From: CAWUKV01 sp963923025
GTDB lineage: Bacteria; Cyanobacteriota; Cyanobacteriia; Phormidesmidales; Phormidesmidaceae
Assembly (NCBI GenBank): GCA_963923025.1
Contig: CAWUKV010000002.1
Coordinates: 1 to 64,000 of the forward strand
Length of the DNA: 64,000 bases
Direction: 5' to 3'
Shown piece after piece: positions 31,754 through 40,496 of this stretch. Position numbers and translations under genes: made by a program. Position 1 is the stretch's first letter. Every line of letters starts with the position of its first letter. The notes under the pieces were generated by a model, which was not told where the DNA came from, searched no databases, and worked only from the letters and a program-made list of their open reading frames with translations.

Positions 31754-33988
31754 ATGACTGAACCAGCCAAAACCCTTTGCCCCTACTGTGGTGTCGGTTG
31801 CGGGCTAGAGGCATTACCCCCGGCTCGTCCTGGTCGACCGGTGAACCGGGATAGTGAGGGAAATCCGGTGTGGCTGACGCGGGGTGATCGTGCTCACCCT
31901 TCCAGTAAAGGTCAGGTCTGCATCAAAGGCGGTACCCTGGGCGAATCGTTGGATAAAAACCGGTTGCTACATCCGATGATGCGCAACTCGCTGGATGAGC
32001 CCTTTCGTCAGGTTAGTTGGGATGCTGCCCTGGGGCGGATCACCGCAGAAATTCAGGCGGCGATGGATGGCCGAGGGCCTGAATCGATCTGTATGTACGG
32101 CTCTGGCCAGTTCCAGACTGAGGACTACTACACCGCTCAAAAACTCCTCAAGGGTTGTCTGGGTACCAACAACTTTGACGCTAACTCACGGTTATGTATG
32201 TCGTCAGCTGTAGCGGGCTATATCCAAAGCTTTGGGGCTGACGGGCCACCCCCCTGCTACGACGATTTAGAACTGACCGACTGTGCCTTTCTCATCGGCA
32301 CCAACACCGCAGAATGCCACCCCATTGTCTTTAATCGACTGCGGAAGCACCACAAGAAAAACCGCAAGGTGAAGATGATTGTGGTGGACCCCCGTCGTAC
32401 TGAAACAGCGCAGGCCGCTGATGTGCATCTGGCGATTAAGCCTGGTACCGATGTCGCCTTACTCAACGGCATCGCCCATTTGCTGCTGAAGCATGGCTGG
32501 ATTGACCCAGCGTTTATTGACGAATGCACAACAGGGTTCAGCGAGTTTGCCGAGGTCGCTCAGCATTACCCACCAGAGCGGGTAGCCGAAATTTGCGGCA
32601 TCACTACTCAAGAGCTCATCAAGACTGCTGCGCTGTGGGGTAAATCTCAGCGGGTGCTGTCGCTCTGGTCGATGGGCGTGAATCAGTCCACCGAGGGCAC
32701 CGCAAAGTGCCGGACGATTATTAATCTGCACCTGATGACGGGCAACGTTGGCCGTCCGGGGGCAGGGCCTTTCTCATTGACGGGCCAGCCCAACGCCATG
32801 GGTGGGCGTGAGGCGGGCGGTTTGGCGCACATTTTACCTGGATATCGCCTGGTCAAAAATCCTGACCACCGCCAGGCGGTTGAGCAGGTTTGGCAGGTCC
32901 CGCCGGGGAGTATCTCCCCTGAGCCTGGTTTAGCCGCTTGGGACATGATGCTGGCGCTGGAGCAGGACGCGGTGGGTGTGCTGTGGGTGGCTGCAACGAA
33001 CCCTGCCGTGAGCATGCCGGATGTCAAACGGACTCAAGCAGCGCTAAAGCGATCGCCCTTCACCATTTGCCAAGACGCCTACTACCCCACCGAAACGGCT
33101 ATGTTTGCCCATGTGGTGCTGCCTGCATCACAGTGGGGCGAGAAGGCCGGGGCGATGACTAACTCCGAACGGGTGGTCACCTACTGCCCCGCTTTTCGTC
33201 AGCCACCGGGCGAAGCACGGGCCGATTGGGAGATTTTTGCTGAGGTAGGTCGTCGGCTGGGCTTTGAAAAGCAGTTTGCCTGGGTCAACTCAGCCGAGGT
33301 CTATGCAGAGTTTCTGACGCTGACCAAAGGGCAACTGTGCGATATGACGGGGCTCAGCCACGAGAAGTTGGCCGCAGGCCCGATCCAATGGCCCTATCCT
33401 CAGAATGAAACACCTGAAACTGCCCGAGACAAGTTCGATAAACGGCTCTACACCAACCTACAGTTCAAAACTCCCGACAAACGGGCGCGGTTTGCGGCCT
33501 TCCATGCCAAGGGCCTAGCCGAACCGCCCAATTCAGACTATCCCTTTGTCCTGACCACCGGGCGGCTCTACGGCCACTGGCATACGCAGAGTCGGACAGG
33601 CCGCATTGAAAAGATTGTCAAACGCCATCCGTCTCCGCTACTCGAAATGAATCCCCGCGATGCACAGCGGCTTCAGATTCAGTCCGGAGATTGGGTTGAA
33701 GTGCAGTCTGCTCGTGGGTTTGCCCAGCTCAAGGTGCTGGTAACGCAGAATATTACGCGGGGGACGGTGTTTATGCCTATGCACTGGGGCTTCTTGTGGG
33801 CTGACAATGCTGAGGTGAACGCATTGACCCATGCTGAGGTTTGTCCGATTTCGTTGGAGCCAGAGCTGAAAGCCTGCGCAGTGCAACTGGTGCCGATTGA
33901 GGGACCGACGATGACGGTGGTCGATTTGGCTGGGTTAGCCGTAGCTGACGAATCGGCTAAAAACAAACTGTCCATTGCCAGCCGGTAA
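31754..33988 (+). CDS. narB: Ferredoxin-dependent assimilatory nitrate reductase
   Basis: A 744-residue molybdopterin enzyme that reduces nitrate to nitrite. The N-terminal [4Fe-4S] cluster uses Cys9, Cys12, Cys16 (CPYCGVGC) and Cys56 (GQVCIKGG, with the electron-transfer Lys58). Cys148 (RLCMSSAVAGY) is the expected molybdenum ligand. The central and C-terminal bis-MGD-binding domains are complete, ending in a dinucleotide-binding barrel with HWGFLWADNAEVN. GGGAGG lies seven bases before the ATG. It follows nrtP after a terminator, and no NtcA box is visible in the 255-base spacer. Cofactor synthesis needs a MoaD such as that at 53537-53791. Confidence 0.97.
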   Translation: MTEPAKTLCPYCGVGCGLEALPPARPGRPVNRDSEGNPVWLTRGDRAHPSSKGQVCIKGGTLGESLDKNRLLHPMMRNSLDEPFRQVSWDAALGRITAEIQAAMDGRGPESICMYGSGQFQTEDYYTAQKLLKGCLGTNNFDANSRLCMSSAVAGYIQSFGADGPPPCYDDLELTDCAFLIGTNTAECHPIVFNRLRKHHKKNRKVKMIVVDPRRTETAQAADVHLAIKPGTDVALLNGIAHLLLKHGWIDPAFIDECTTGFSEFAEVAQHYPPERVAEICGITTQELIKTAALWGKSQRVLSLWSMGVNQSTEGTAKCRTIINLHLMTGNVGRPGAGPFSLTGQPNAMGGREAGGLAHILPGYRLVKNPDHRQAVEQVWQVPPGSISPEPGLAAWDMMLALEQDAVGVLWVAATNPAVSMPDVKRTQAALKRSPFTICQDAYYPTETAMFAHVVLPASQWGEKAGAMTNSERVVTYCPAFRQPPGEARADWEIFAEVGRRLGFEKQFAWVNSAEVYAEFLTLTKGQLCDMTGLSHEKLAAGPIQWPYPQNETPETARDKFDKRLYTNLQFKTPDKRARFAAFHAKGLAEPPNSDYPFVLTTGRLYGHWHTQSRTGRIEKIVKRHPSPLLEMNPRDAQRLQIQSGDWVEVQSARGFAQLKVLVTQNITRGTVFMPMHWGFLWADNAEVNALTHAEVCPISLEPELKACAVQLVPIEGPTMTVVDLAGLAVADESAKNKLSIASR

Positions 33989-34017
33989 GTGTATGGCCGT
34001 AAGTAAATCAAAGCTTG

Positions 34018-34120
34018 TGTCATGCTGAGCTTGTCGAAGCATCTCGGCAAAAGCGCTATGCATCGAGAGATTCCTCGACTCCGTTGCTCCAGAGGAGCCG
34101 CTAAAGCGAACGGAATGACA
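34018..34120. repeat. MITE-like repeat with TGTCAT/ATGACA ends
   Basis: A 103-base element begins TGTCATGCTGAGCTTGTCGA and ends GGAATGACA, with GAGATTCCTCGACTCCG in the middle. The GTCAT(T/G)CTGAGC...GAATGACA pattern is a repeat found dispersed in many bacterial genomes. It lies between narB and the peroxiredoxin gene, both of which point toward it. Confidence 0.7.
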
Positions 34121-34173
34121 TGCCGTCAGATAATTAGGGCTGCCTACTTAGTAGAACGGCGGCGCTATGCGCT

Positions 34174-34734
34174 TTAGGCAGACATTACCGTCCGCCAAAC
34201 CTGCATCAGTACGGCAGCCTGGTTCGGTTTCTGGGCGTCAGGGTTAACGTAATTCAGCATTGTCTCTGCATCAGAGACGGTCGGCATCGACTCAAAACCA
34301 TCCGGCTCAATAAACATTTTCTTGATGATGCCGTTGTCTACCAGCATGGAATAGCGCCATGAACGGTAACCCATGCCTTTGTCAGAAAGGTTGACGAGCA
34401 TTCCCATTTGACGAGAAAAGTCTCCTCGCGTATCTGGGAGAAAACGCACCTGATCGGCTCCCTCATCCTGAGCCCAAGCTGTCAACGTAAACGGATCGTT
34501 GACGGCGATACAAAAAATCTCGTCGACGCCGCTGGCCTGCAACGCCTTGGCATACTCGTTATAGCCTAAGAGCTGAATGGGAGAATGTGGGCAGGTGAAA
34601 GCTCCGGGTACAGAGAACGCCACGATCGTCTTGTGATCAAACAGTGCAGCGCTGGAACGATCAACCCATTCCCCCCGGTTGACTATTCGAAAGGTTGCTT
34701 GGGGAACATGCTGTCCTTCATGATTGACTAACAT
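34174..34734 (-). CDS. Peroxiredoxin (Prx5/PrxII-like) with a shifted cysteine
   Basis: A 186-residue thioredoxin-fold protein of the Prx5 type: FSVPGAFTCPHS (about residues 40-51), CIAVNDPFTLTAWA (75-88) and MGYRSWRYSMLVDNG (about 120-135) are family landmarks. Such enzymes reduce H2O2 and organic peroxides. The canonical motif PxxxTxxC should place the peroxidatic cysteine at residue 50, but His50 is there and a cysteine is at position 48. The only other cysteine is Cys75. The protein may use Cys48 or be a specialised subfamily. It lies between narB and katG on the opposite strand; a role in oxidative stress is the natural reading. Confidence 0.8.
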   Translation of the reverse strand: MLVNHEGQHVPQATFRIVNRGEWVDRSSAALFDHKTIVAFSVPGAFTCPHSPIQLLGYNEYAKALQASGVDEIFCIAVNDPFTLTAWAQDEGADQVRFLPDTRGDFSRQMGMLVNLSDKGMGYRSWRYSMLVDNGIIKKMFIEPDGFESMPTVSDAETMLNYVNPDAQKPNQAAVLMQVWRTVMSA

Positions 34735-35368
34735 CTACGCTATTCCTTACTCGCACGAGTATCTTTCGGACGTTGCTGGTGGCGAGATAAGTAGCGGTCT
34801 GTCAAATATGACCTGCTTCTATGCCACTTTTCAGTCGGCATAGAATAATCTGGCTATAGGCCAGGTTCAGAACATCAAGCGTCGCTACCCCGTTCAACCA
34901 ACAGCGGCATAACGCCAGGCAAGGTGAACAGCATTATCCTGGCGGTGCTGCCCTTCAACCCATACTCATCTCGGACTCTCATACCTTAAGCGTAAGCAAC
35001 TAAACTTACTTTTGTTCAGCAAAGCGCAACACTAATTCTTGATTCTTGATATCTCTACAAGATTTTTCTGGAAAAATTCTGTTGTGTAGGCAGATCAACA
35101 AAGGGACTTAAGCGGCAACGAAACAACCGTGGCACAGCTGTAGTGATGCTGCAGGCCTATCGGACAACACAGCGTATGTATTGCCGCCCATCTGAACAGG
35201 ACTGGCTAGAGACCATTAAACATTGTTTCCATAATTCATTTTTAGCAACCTGAGCGGTTTGAGTTGGGATAGGCTTACGATATTGCTTTAGTAGAAGCCG
35301 TAATGATTATGACTTACTCGTTGCTGTGATCCTAATCATTGCAGCGCTCACCACTGAGGAAAGAACCT
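34735..35368. other. Intergenic region between the peroxiredoxin and katG starts
   Basis: 634 bases with no gene. A hairpin TCTATGCC...GGCATAGA lies near 34818-34843. The rest is AT-rich toward katG and presumably holds both promoters; no known operator is recognised. Confidence 0.4.
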
Positions 35369-37798
35369 ATGACCAGTAGCTCGGCCAGTAACCCCCTAAA
35401 CCAACCAACCAGTCGTCAGACCCGATGCCCATTTCCTATTCTGGGCCGTAAGCTTGTACAGGTTTGGCAGACGATAACGTCATCTCCCGATGCTGGTCGT
35501 ATGGCCGCCAGCATCGATACGGGTAACGCCAGTGCGACCAATGCGGCAAAGACTAGCGGTGGTCGGCAGATGGCTGCGTCTCCAGATAGCAGTGGTGATA
35601 TTAACAAGTGCCCCTTTATGGGCGGCCCTCGAAATTTTGCGGCGGGCGGTGGGACGTCAAATCAGGACTGGTGGCCCAACCGGCTCAAGCTAGAAATGCT
35701 GCATCAGCACTCGCCTAAGGGCAACCCGATGGGCGTAGATTTTGACTACGCTGAGGCATTCAAGAGCCTAGACCTTAATGCGCTACGGCAAGATATCTAC
35801 GAGCTGATGACCACGTCCCAAGACTGGTGGCCCGCAGACTATGGCCACTATGGGCCGCTGTTTATTCGCATGGCCTGGCACAGTGCAGGGACCTACCGGA
35901 TTGGCGATGGTCGAGGTGGTGCATCTTCGGGCTCGCAGCGGTTTGCGCCGCTCAACAGCTGGCCCGACAACGCCAATCTAGACAAGGCCCGAATGCTGCT
36001 ATGGCCCGTGAAGCAGAAGTATGGCAACAAAATCTCCTGGGCCGACCTGATGGTCTTTGCCGGTAACTGTGCGCTGGAGTCGATGGGCTTCAAGACGATT
36101 GGCTTTGCCGGTGGGCGGGAAGATATTTGGGAGCCCGAAGAAGACATTTACTGGGGCTCTGAACATACCTGGCACGGCGATGCAAGCTACAGCGGCAAGC
36201 GGTACAGCGGCGATCGCGTCCTTGAAAACCCCTTAGCGGCCGTCCGTATGGGCTTGATTTACGTGAATCCAGAAGGTCCCAACGGTGAGCCGGATCCAGT
36301 GGGTTCTGGACGGGACATCCGCGAGACCTTTGGCCGCATGGCGATGAACGACGAGGAGACGGTGGCGCTGGTGGCAGGCGGGCATACCTTTGGTAAGTGC
36401 CACGGCGCGGGCGATGCGTCGCTGGTTGGGGTGGAACCCGAAGGCGCAAGCATTGTTGAACAGGGTCTGGGCTGGAAGAGTACCTTCAACTCTGGTGTAG
36501 GCGTTGATGCGATTACTAGCGGTATAGAAGGGGCCTGGACGCCGACCCCAACCCAATGGGATAACAGCTATTTTGAAACTCTGTTTTCCTACGATTGGAA
36601 ACTGGTCAAGAGCCCAGCCGGGGCACATCAGTGGGCACCCGCAGACGGCAGTGTTGCCACGGTGCCCGACGCTCACGATCCGTCTAAACACCATGCGCCG
36701 ATGATGACTACGGCGGACATGGCGATGAGAAAGGACCCGGTCTACGAGCCGATTTCACGCCGTTACTACGAGAACCCAGACGAGTTTGCCGATGCCTTTG
36801 CCAAGGCCTGGTTTAAGCTGACCCACCGAGATATGGGGCCACTGTCCCGCTACCTAGGGGCGGAGGTGCCCGCAGAGGAATTCCTGTGGCAAGATCTGGT
36901 TCCCGCCGTCGATCACCCACTGATTGATGGGCAGGATGTGGCCGCGTTGAAGGCAAAAATGCTGGCTTCCGGGTTGTCGGTATCGCAGCTGGTCTCGACG
37001 GCTTGGGCTTCGGCAGTAACGTTCCGCAATTCTGACAAGCGAGGTGGGGCGAACGGTGCCCGCGTTCGGCTGGCACCACAGAAGGATTGGGAGGCTAACC
37101 AGCCGCAACAGCTTGCAACAGTGCTGCAACAGCTAGAGGCCATTCAGACAGAGTTCAACAATGCTCAGTCTGGTGGTAAGCGCGTCTCGCTGGCCGACCT
37201 GATTGTCCTGGGCGGTTGTGCTGGCGTTGAGCAGGCGGCGAAGCAGGCAGGGCATGATGTGACGGTTCCCTTCCAACCCGGACGGACGGATGCGTCCCAG
37301 GAGAACACAGACGTTGAGGCGTTTGCCCCACTGGAGCCGGTCGCAGACGGGTTCCGTAACTACCTGAAGGACAGCCCCTCTGTTTCTGCAGAGGAACTGC
37401 TAGTTGACCGGGCGCAGCTGATGACGCTATCGGCCCCCGAGATGACGGTGCTGGTGGGCGGCATGCGCATGCTGGGAACTAACTACGGGGGAACCCAGCA
37501 CGGCGTCTTCACTCAGCGACCGGGGACGTTGACCAATGACTACTTCGTCAACCTGCTGGACCTGGGGACGAAGTGGGCAGCAGTATCGGACGATGAAATG
37601 GAGTTTGAAGGGCGCGATCGCACCACTAACGAGCTCAAGTGGACGGGCACCCGTGTGGACCTGATCTTTGGCTCCAATTCTCAGCTGCGTGCCATTGCCG
37701 AAGTCTACGGATCTCAAGATGCCGAAGCGAAGTTTGTTCATGACTTTGTGGCTGCCTGGGACAAGGTGATGAACCTGGACCGCTTTGATCTTGATTAG
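35369..37798 (+). CDS. katG: Catalase-peroxidase
   Basis: An 809-residue bifunctional heme enzyme from the ATG at 35369, with GAGGAAAG six bases upstream; an in-frame TTG ten codons earlier is less likely. The distal pocket is RMAWHSAGTYR (Trp170, His171), and the proximal heme ligand is His339 in GGHTFGKCHG. The tyrosine in MGLIYVNPEGP belongs to the Met-Tyr-Trp adduct needed for catalase activity. The C-terminal duplicate domain is present. Typical KatG has about 720-740 residues. Here about 80 extra N-terminal residues, including RCPFPILGRKL, precede the usual NKCPFMGG start. It removes H2O2 in the cytoplasm. Confidence 0.97.
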   Translation: MTSSSASNPLNQPTSRQTRCPFPILGRKLVQVWQTITSSPDAGRMAASIDTGNASATNAAKTSGGRQMAASPDSSGDINKCPFMGGPRNFAAGGGTSNQDWWPNRLKLEMLHQHSPKGNPMGVDFDYAEAFKSLDLNALRQDIYELMTTSQDWWPADYGHYGPLFIRMAWHSAGTYRIGDGRGGASSGSQRFAPLNSWPDNANLDKARMLLWPVKQKYGNKISWADLMVFAGNCALESMGFKTIGFAGGREDIWEPEEDIYWGSEHTWHGDASYSGKRYSGDRVLENPLAAVRMGLIYVNPEGPNGEPDPVGSGRDIRETFGRMAMNDEETVALVAGGHTFGKCHGAGDASLVGVEPEGASIVEQGLGWKSTFNSGVGVDAITSGIEGAWTPTPTQWDNSYFETLFSYDWKLVKSPAGAHQWAPADGSVATVPDAHDPSKHHAPMMTTADMAMRKDPVYEPISRRYYENPDEFADAFAKAWFKLTHRDMGPLSRYLGAEVPAEEFLWQDLVPAVDHPLIDGQDVAALKAKMLASGLSVSQLVSTAWASAVTFRNSDKRGGANGARVRLAPQKDWEANQPQQLATVLQQLEAIQTEFNNAQSGGKRVSLADLIVLGGCAGVEQAAKQAGHDVTVPFQPGRTDASQENTDVEAFAPLEPVADGFRNYLKDSPSVSAEELLVDRAQLMTLSAPEMTVLVGGMRMLGTNYGGTQHGVFTQRPGTLTNDYFVNLLDLGTKWAAVSDDEMEFEGRDRTTNELKWTGTRVDLIFGSNSQLRAIAEVYGSQDAEAKFVHDFVAAWDKVMNLDRFDLD

Positions 37799-37922
37799 TG
37801 GCGGAAGGCGGAAGGCAGAAGGAGCGTTTTCTTGTCCCAACGCCCTCACAAGGGTAGAGAGGCTCAGTTGGCGTTCTGTTCTGCCTTTTGCCTTCCCGCT
37901 TTTGCCTTCCCACTTTTGCCTT

Positions 37923-38975
37923 TTACGGCTGCGCAACCGGTTGCTTCTTTAATCCAGACTTGCCGCCTAAGGTGTACCAGTAGAACCAATCGCCGCCCGA
38001 GGCCGAGGACCAGTCATTCAGGTCAAATTTGCCAACTCCATCGGGGGTACCTGCAATTCTGTAAACGCGGACCGCTTTGCCGTCGTTGTCCCACACCAGC
38101 GGCCAACCGGGCTCAAACTGCTCGGGTAGCGCGCTGTTGGGGGATAAAAAGTAGGCGTCTTGTCCTCTTTTGCTTCCGTTACCAAACACGCGGGCAATGC
38201 CCTGGGCATTGATGGCGACAAAGGCACCTTCTTCTAGGCCAATGGCGCGGTTCTCTAGGTCATTATTCTCCATCCAAACAACTTTGGCTAACAAGCCCAG
38301 CCGCCCCCCATAGCGGGTTTCTGGGTTGCGACTGTTCATTCGGTCCAAGTGAGTGTCGGTAATCACTTTGGAGAGTAGGGGAACGCAGACAAAATTGCTA
38401 TCGTGGACGGTGTCTGTGTTGAAGTGAAAGGGATCGTTGAGAATTTCTGAACTGAGGACGCCTTGGTGGTCGGGTGAGTAGTAGTGACTGCCCAAAATGG
38501 CCATGCCTGCGCTGGTTCCTGCTATGGGCACTTGTTTGTCGTTGATCAGATAGTTGATCGCATCTTCAGTGCGGGTGCCTTCCCAGTATTCTAGATATTT
38601 GTTCTGGTCACCGCCTGCAATGAATAGCGCATCCGCTGCTCGAATGTAATCTTCTACCTCTGGGCTGTTGGCTGCTGCGCGGCTATCGATAGAGAGCTCT
38701 GCGGCGGAGTGAATGTAATCACGATAGTTGCGGCAGATAAAGTCGGCCTGTCGGCCCACGCCACCTGTGCGTATAACCAAATATCGACCGCCACGGGCAT
38801 GCTCTAGGAACCACCGTGTTGCGGCATCTTCACCTGACAGCCCGCCTTCTGCGCCACCAATGAGGAGAATGGCAGGCTCAGGCTGGCAGCGCGGCTGACT
38901 TCGATCACCACAGCTTCGATTACCACAGCTGAGCCGATACTCGAAGTCGCGCTGTTTGCCCATTACAAGCCCCAT
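37923..38975 (-). CDS. Peptidase S51 family protein (cyanophycinase-like)
   Basis: A 350-residue protein. The S51 nucleophile elbow IAGTSAGMAILG places the catalytic serine at Ser155. LIGGAEGG (38-45), FIAGGDQNKYLEYW (118-131) and the conserved DTHLDRMNSR segment also agree with cyanophycinase-type enzymes, which release beta-Asp-Arg from cyanophycin. The N-terminal 30 residues, with a duplicated CGNRSCGDRS-like stretch, look non-native or flexible. No cyanophycin synthetase lies nearby. The sequence differs enough from CphB that a related peptidase role is equally possible. It converges with katG. Confidence 0.75.
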   Translation of the reverse strand: MGLVMGKQRDFEYRLSCGNRSCGDRSQPRCQPEPAILLIGGAEGGLSGEDAATRWFLEHARGGRYLVIRTGGVGRQADFICRNYRDYIHSAAELSIDSRAAANSPEVEDYIRAADALFIAGGDQNKYLEYWEGTRTEDAINYLINDKQVPIAGTSAGMAILGSHYYSPDHQGVLSSEILNDPFHFNTDTVHDSNFVCVPLLSKVITDTHLDRMNSRNPETRYGGRLGLLAKVVWMENNDLENRAIGLEEGAFVAINAQGIARVFGNGSKRGQDAYFLSPNSALPEQFEPGWPLVWDNDGKAVRVYRIAGTPDGVGKFDLNDWSSASGGDWFYWYTLGGKSGLKKQPVAQP

Positions 38976-38989
38976 TACAGGTTTGGAAG

Positions 38990-39412
38990 TCAGTTGCCAG
39001 GGGGTATCGTATCACGCAGGTCCATCGGTTTTGATGTTGGGAATTGATCAACCTGAATGCGCTGCATGTGGGCCTGTTCGGGTTGAAAGTCTGGAGGGAA
39101 TCGAGTCAGTCCTGGTGCATAGTCAGCTGCGGTGAGATTGGCCTCCTGTAAATGAGTGTCGCGGAGGTCAGTACCAATTAGGCTGCATCCCCGTAGGTCA
39201 GCCCCAGTCAAGTTGACACCGCTGAGACTGGCGTAGCTCAAGTCTGCGCCCCGCAGGTTGGCCCGACTTAAATCTGTCTGGTTCAGGTCGGCGTAGCTCA
39301 GGTCAATGCCTTTGAGGTTAGCTTGAGTCAGGTCTGCTGCAGTTAGGCAAAGACCGTTAAAGTCTCGCTGGCCTTGATGATAGCGGTGGATTAGATCAGG
39401 GGCTGATGTCAT
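38990..39412 (-). CDS. Small pentapeptide-repeat protein
   Basis: A 140-residue protein with about 16 A(D/N)LXX repeats between residues 17 and 97 (for example ANLKGIDLSYADLNQTDL), and a non-repeat tail containing FPPDFQPEQA. Its stop lies 15 bases before the start of the S51 peptidase gene on the same strand, and alternative oxidase lies 41 bases upstream, so the three may form one operon. There are no membrane segments. The role is unknown. Confidence 0.85.
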   Translation of the reverse strand: MTSAPDLIHRYHQGQRDFNGLCLTAADLTQANLKGIDLSYADLNQTDLSRANLRGADLSYASLSGVNLTGADLRGCSLIGTDLRDTHLQEANLTAADYAPGLTRFPPDFQPEQAHMQRIQVDQFPTSKPMDLRDTIPPGN

Positions 39413-39453
39413 GGGATGCTTCCGAGAGATGAGGGCGGGGATAGGCTGAATGG

Positions 39454-40113
39454 CTATTCTGTGGCGAGTACAGGGGTGTGGGGACTGTGAATTAGCTGTT
39501 CGGCGTTGGGCTGCTGACAGGCCACCATCGTTTTGACATGCTCCATTTCGTCGTCGCGAATGGCGACAAACACGTCATAGAGATTGTCAATTTGTGGACG
39601 ACGATCCGTCGTTGGACGAGCGGTTTGAAATTCATCAAACATGTAGAGATCGCCATCGCGGTAGTAGCTGAGTGCGATCGCAGGAGCCGGTTGTGACTTG
39701 AGGTCGGCTTCGCTGGTTTGCAAAAACTTGTCGTAGCTGGCGTAGGCGTGTTCTTCAACCAGTTCCATGAAGTGATAGGCCGACTTGGGAGACACCATGT
39801 ACAAACCAACGATAATCCAGTAGTACAGTAGCGCCACGTGGCGGGCTAGAAACCGATCGATCCAACGGCTGTTACCGCCCAACGCTTCCATAATTAACAG
39901 ATGGTGTAGTTCATTCCACGATTCGGCAAAGTGAACCTTGAGCCAATCTACTCGACGCCACCAGCCTAACGTTTCATAGAGGTGCAGGACCGATAAATAC
40001 GAGAAGTACGGAACACGCGCGACCGTTTCTAAAACATAAAACCTGGGGTAGGGTCGATTACGATAGACCGTGTTGATGACAAAGACTAGAATGCCAACCA
40101 GTAATCGAATCAT
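39454..40113 (-). CDS. Alternative oxidase, plastid terminal oxidase (PTOX) type
   Basis: A 219-residue di-iron quinol oxidase from the ATG at 40111-40113, which has AGGAG seven bases upstream; an upstream in-frame start would add 21 basic residues. All six iron ligands of plant PTOX are visible: Glu29 (LETVARVPY), Glu68 and His71 (WNELHH), Glu120 (LVEEHAYASY), Glu189 and His192 (RDDEMEH). It is an interfacial membrane protein that oxidises plastoquinol and reduces O2 to water, a safety valve for an over-reduced chain. Cyanobacterial homologues are patchily distributed. A 15-base tandem repeat lies in its upstream region. Confidence 0.93.
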   Translation of the reverse strand: MIRLLVGILVFVINTVYRNRPYPRFYVLETVARVPYFSYLSVLHLYETLGWWRRVDWLKVHFAESWNELHHLLIMEALGGNSRWIDRFLARHVALLYYWIIVGLYMVSPKSAYHFMELVEEHAYASYDKFLQTSEADLKSQPAPAIALSYYRDGDLYMFDEFQTARPTTDRRPQIDNLYDVFVAIRDDEMEHVKTMVACQQPNAEQLIHSPHTPVLATE

Positions 40114-40177
40114 ATGAGTTCTCCTGAGTAAGAGAAAAGCTTGGAGTTGTTTGGGTTTTGGGGTGGCCTTGCGCAAG

Positions 40178-40222
40178 CCTGTAGCGGTAATGCCTGTAGC
40201 GGTAATGCCTGTAGCGGTAATG
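40178..40222. repeat. Tandem repeat, 15-base unit, three copies
   Basis: CCTGTAGCGGTAATG is repeated three times without a mismatch, 65 bases upstream of the alternative oxidase start. It could be a regulator array or a simple-sequence expansion. Confidence 0.85.
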
Positions 40223-40496
40223 TTGGTAACGCGAAAGGTTCACCCTGTAAACACTGGTACTCTAGCAACTTTGCCCCCTGATGAGATTGAATTGTGACAC
40301 GCGTTAATAGACAACTCATCTGTTGTTAATGCGTCTTTTGAGAGACAAAATGGTATCAAATGTGTCGATTTAGAGGCGTCTTTTGTTCGTTCCAACGATT
40401 ATCGACAATCCCTGAATCAGTATGAATTGAGAGAAATCAATTAAGGGAAATCACAATGCTTGATTCTGTAGCCGGTCATGATGGTGGGAGGCCCCC

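Noticed and set aside
36090..37936. Antisense open frames across katG
   Set aside because: katG is unambiguous on the plus strand and the antisense products have no protein-like features.
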